NCBI GenBank assembly: GCA_963825845.1
Contig: CAWGVL010000069.1
Location: 1 to 64,000, forward strand
Origin: DASQDN01 sp963825845
GTDB taxonomy: Bacteria > Acidobacteriota > Terriglobia > Bryobacterales > Bryobacteraceae
Direction of reading: 5' to 3'
Length of the DNA stretch: 64,000 bases
Part shown: positions 62,756 to 64,000 of the stretch, piece after piece
How the letters are laid out: every line of letters begins with the position of its first letter
Position numbering within the stretch: position 1 is the stretch's first letter
Position numbers and translations under genes: made by a program
Notes under the pieces: model-generated
What the model was told of the DNA's origin: nothing
Seen by the model: the letters and a program-made list of their open reading frames with translations, nothing else
The model's database searches: none

Positions 62756-63852
62756 TCCTCCTTGCGGGTATCTGCGCGGCTGCCGGCGTTTACCAAGTCC
62801 TTGCCTTAGTCGCCTGTGTCTCACACCTTCGCAGACGCGACTCCCCGCCTTCGCTACGACCTGGAGTCTCCATCCTGAAGCCGGTTTGTGGGGCCGACGA
62901 CCACTTCTGGCCTGCGATTGTCAGCCACGCGAACCTCCAATACCCTACTTTCGAGATCCTCTTCGGCGTTCGGGAAGTAACCGATTCCGCCATTCCGTTC
63001 ATCGATCGCCTTCAATCGGAATTCCCACACGGCAACATAAGACTGGTCAAGGTCACTACTGAAACTGCCAACGCCAAGGTAGGAGCGCTCATCGACCTGG
63101 CGCGGGAGGCTCAATATTCCACGCTCGTGGTCAATGACAGCGATATCCTCGTTCCTCCCGATTACCTGGACAGGCTTGTCGGCGCACTGCAAGATCAACG
63201 GATCGGGCTTGTGACGTGCTTGTACCGTGCGGGAGCGGATACGTTCCCGTCCAAGTGGGAAGCGCTCGGCATCGCAACGGATTTTGCTCCGAGCGCGCTT
63301 GTGGCGCCTTTGGTCGGGGTGAACGAGTTCGGCTTGGGATCGACGTTGGCCCTGCGCATCGAAGATCTCGACGCGATCGGTGGATTCGAGTCGGTTGGGG
63401 ACTACATCGCGGACGATTACCAACTCGGTAAAGGAATCAGTCAATCCGGCAAGCGCGTGCATATGTCGGGTATGCCGGTTGAGACCCATCTTGGGTCTGG
63501 TACCTGGAAGAGCATCTGGGAGCACCAGGTTCGTTGGGCGCGGACAATCCGGCTCTCACGAGGTGCGTATTTAGGATTGCCGGTCACGAACGCTTCATTG
63601 TGGGCAGGTGTCGCACTTCTCTATGGTTGGTGGTCAGTTGCCCTTTCACTCTTGGCGCTTCGAGTCACTGTTGGATGCGTCGCCGGACTCGCAATCCTTC
63701 GCGACCCGATTACCGCGCGCCTGTGGTGGCTGATGCCTTTGCGAGACCTGTGGGGATTCGCCGTGTGGGTCGCCGGCATGACCGGTCGCAGAGTCATGTG
63801 GAGAGGCAAGAGTCTGACTCTCGACAAACAGGGACGCATCACCAATGGCTGA
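62752..63852 (+). CDS. hpnI: Hopanoid glycosyltransferase HpnI
   Basis: 366 residues of the ceramide-glucosyltransferase-like GT21 type. N-terminal membrane segment, GVSILKPVCGADDHFWPAIV, FEILFGVRE, the metal-binding VVNDSDILVPPDYLDRLV, and the HQVRWAR acceptor/donor motif, then C-terminal membrane segments. HpnI adds N-acetylglucosamine to bacteriohopanetetrol; HpnK then deacetylates it and HpnJ contracts the ring. hpnK is not in this window. GTG 62752 is the start, coupled to the gene upstream. Confidence 0.9.
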   Translation: MILLAGICAAAGVYQVLALVACVSHLRRRDSPPSLRPGVSILKPVCGADDHFWPAIVSHANLQYPTFEILFGVREVTDSAIPFIDRLQSEFPHGNIRLVKVTTETANAKVGALIDLAREAQYSTLVVNDSDILVPPDYLDRLVGALQDQRIGLVTCLYRAGADTFPSKWEALGIATDFAPSALVAPLVGVNEFGLGSTLALRIEDLDAIGGFESVGDYIADDYQLGKGISQSGKRVHMSGMPVETHLGSGTWKSIWEHQVRWARTIRLSRGAYLGLPVTNASLWAGVALLYGWWSVALSLLALRVTVGCVAGLAILRDPITARLWWLMPLRDLWGFAVWVAGMTGRRVMWRGKSLTLDKQGRITNG

Positions 63853-63886
63853 GCGCAGGCTTTTTGTATGAGCTTCGACCTTAGGT

Positions 63887-64000
63887 CTACCGATAGAAGG
63901 GCTGCCAGTTCAGCCAGCGCGGACCGTACTTGGGTTCGGGTTTGCCCACTTCCAATGCTCCGAGATCGGGAGCGCGGCCGGCAAAACCGTCGTTGATCGT
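63887..64000 (-). CDS. C-terminal end of a secreted beta-helix-type protein (partial)
   Basis: Only the last 37 codons are in the window: TINDGFAGRAPDLGALEVGK, then PEPKYGPRWLNWQPFYR and a stop. GRAPDLGALE resembles the closing segment of right-handed parallel beta-helix proteins (for example APDIGAYE endings in pectate-lyase-like and choice-of-anchor proteins). The gene starts outside the right edge. Confidence 0.5.
   Translation of the reverse strand, partial: TINDGFAGRAPDLGALEVGKPEPKYGPRWLNWQPFYR

Overview
The window looks like a chromosomal segment from an acidobacterium, probably of the Solibacter/Bryobacter type. This rests on gene content, not on a marker phylogeny. The indicators are a TonB receptor with a carboxypeptidase-like N-terminal domain, a DUF1592/DUF1552 pair with CxxCH haem motifs, two PEP-CTERM proteins, hopanoid-modifying genes (hpnJ, hpnI), a MoxR/DUF58/BatA/VWA operon and a pseudo-receiver protein. 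No CRISPR array, prophage, insertion sequence or rRNA was seen. One tRNA-Val(GAC) lies at 48734-48810.

Layout. 1-4.9 kb (minus): a truncated TonB receptor, then a three-gene set for aminoacyl-phosphatidylglycerol made of an MprF-type synthase, an AcvB/VirJ-type hydrolase and a free-standing flippase-like protein. 5.2-6.8 kb (plus): a NarL-type two-component pair. 6.9-11.4 kb (minus): the DUF1552/DUF1592 pair. 11.4-15 kb: a sugar-acid dehydratase and an MFS sugar-acid carrier. 15-16.3 kb (minus): truA and pyrE. 16.4-22.1 kb (plus): a YtrA-type regulator with a perfect palindromic operator, its ABC exporter, a TolC protein and a methyltransferase. 22-27 kb: a thioredoxin-reductase-like protein, rpsU, an erythromycin-esterase homologue, an esterase, a pseudo-receiver and crcB. 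27.4-33.9 kb: a PEP-CTERM protein, an oxidase subunit III homologue, a small P-loop protein, obgE-rpmA-rplU, a decayed higBA locus, a second OPRT-like gene and a polyprenyl-phosphate sugar transferase. 34-37.5 kb: cydAB, a TlpA protein and an M23 peptidase. 37.6-42.1 kb: an Aas-type acyltransferase/acyl-ACP synthetase coupled to an Atg22-like MFS protein, and a beta-barrel protein. 42.1-48.4 kb (minus): the MoxR/DUF58/BatA/VWA operon. 48.7-53.5 kb: tRNA-Val, a 58-aa protein, a DUF885 lipoprotein, rdgB-rph and small membrane proteins. 53.5-59.7 kb: secA (heavily disrupted), a PEP-CTERM metalloprotease and comM. 60.6-63.9 kb: hpnJ, two small SMR-like proteins and hpnI.

A recurring theme is membrane lipid work: aminoacyl-PG synthesis and turnover, lysophospholipid re-acylation, and hopanoid head-group building. 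The genes of each set are translationally coupled by overlaps such as ATGA, TAATG or GTGA.

Sequence quality limits the reading. At least ten conserved genes carry one or a few single-base frameshifts. Several are an extra base in a G or C run, and removing it restores the family sequence exactly. secA and the 57-58 kb metalloprotease carry many. I treat most of these as probable assembly or base-calling errors and annotate the restored genes over their full span. The higBA remnant is different: it has lost sequence and looks truly decayed.
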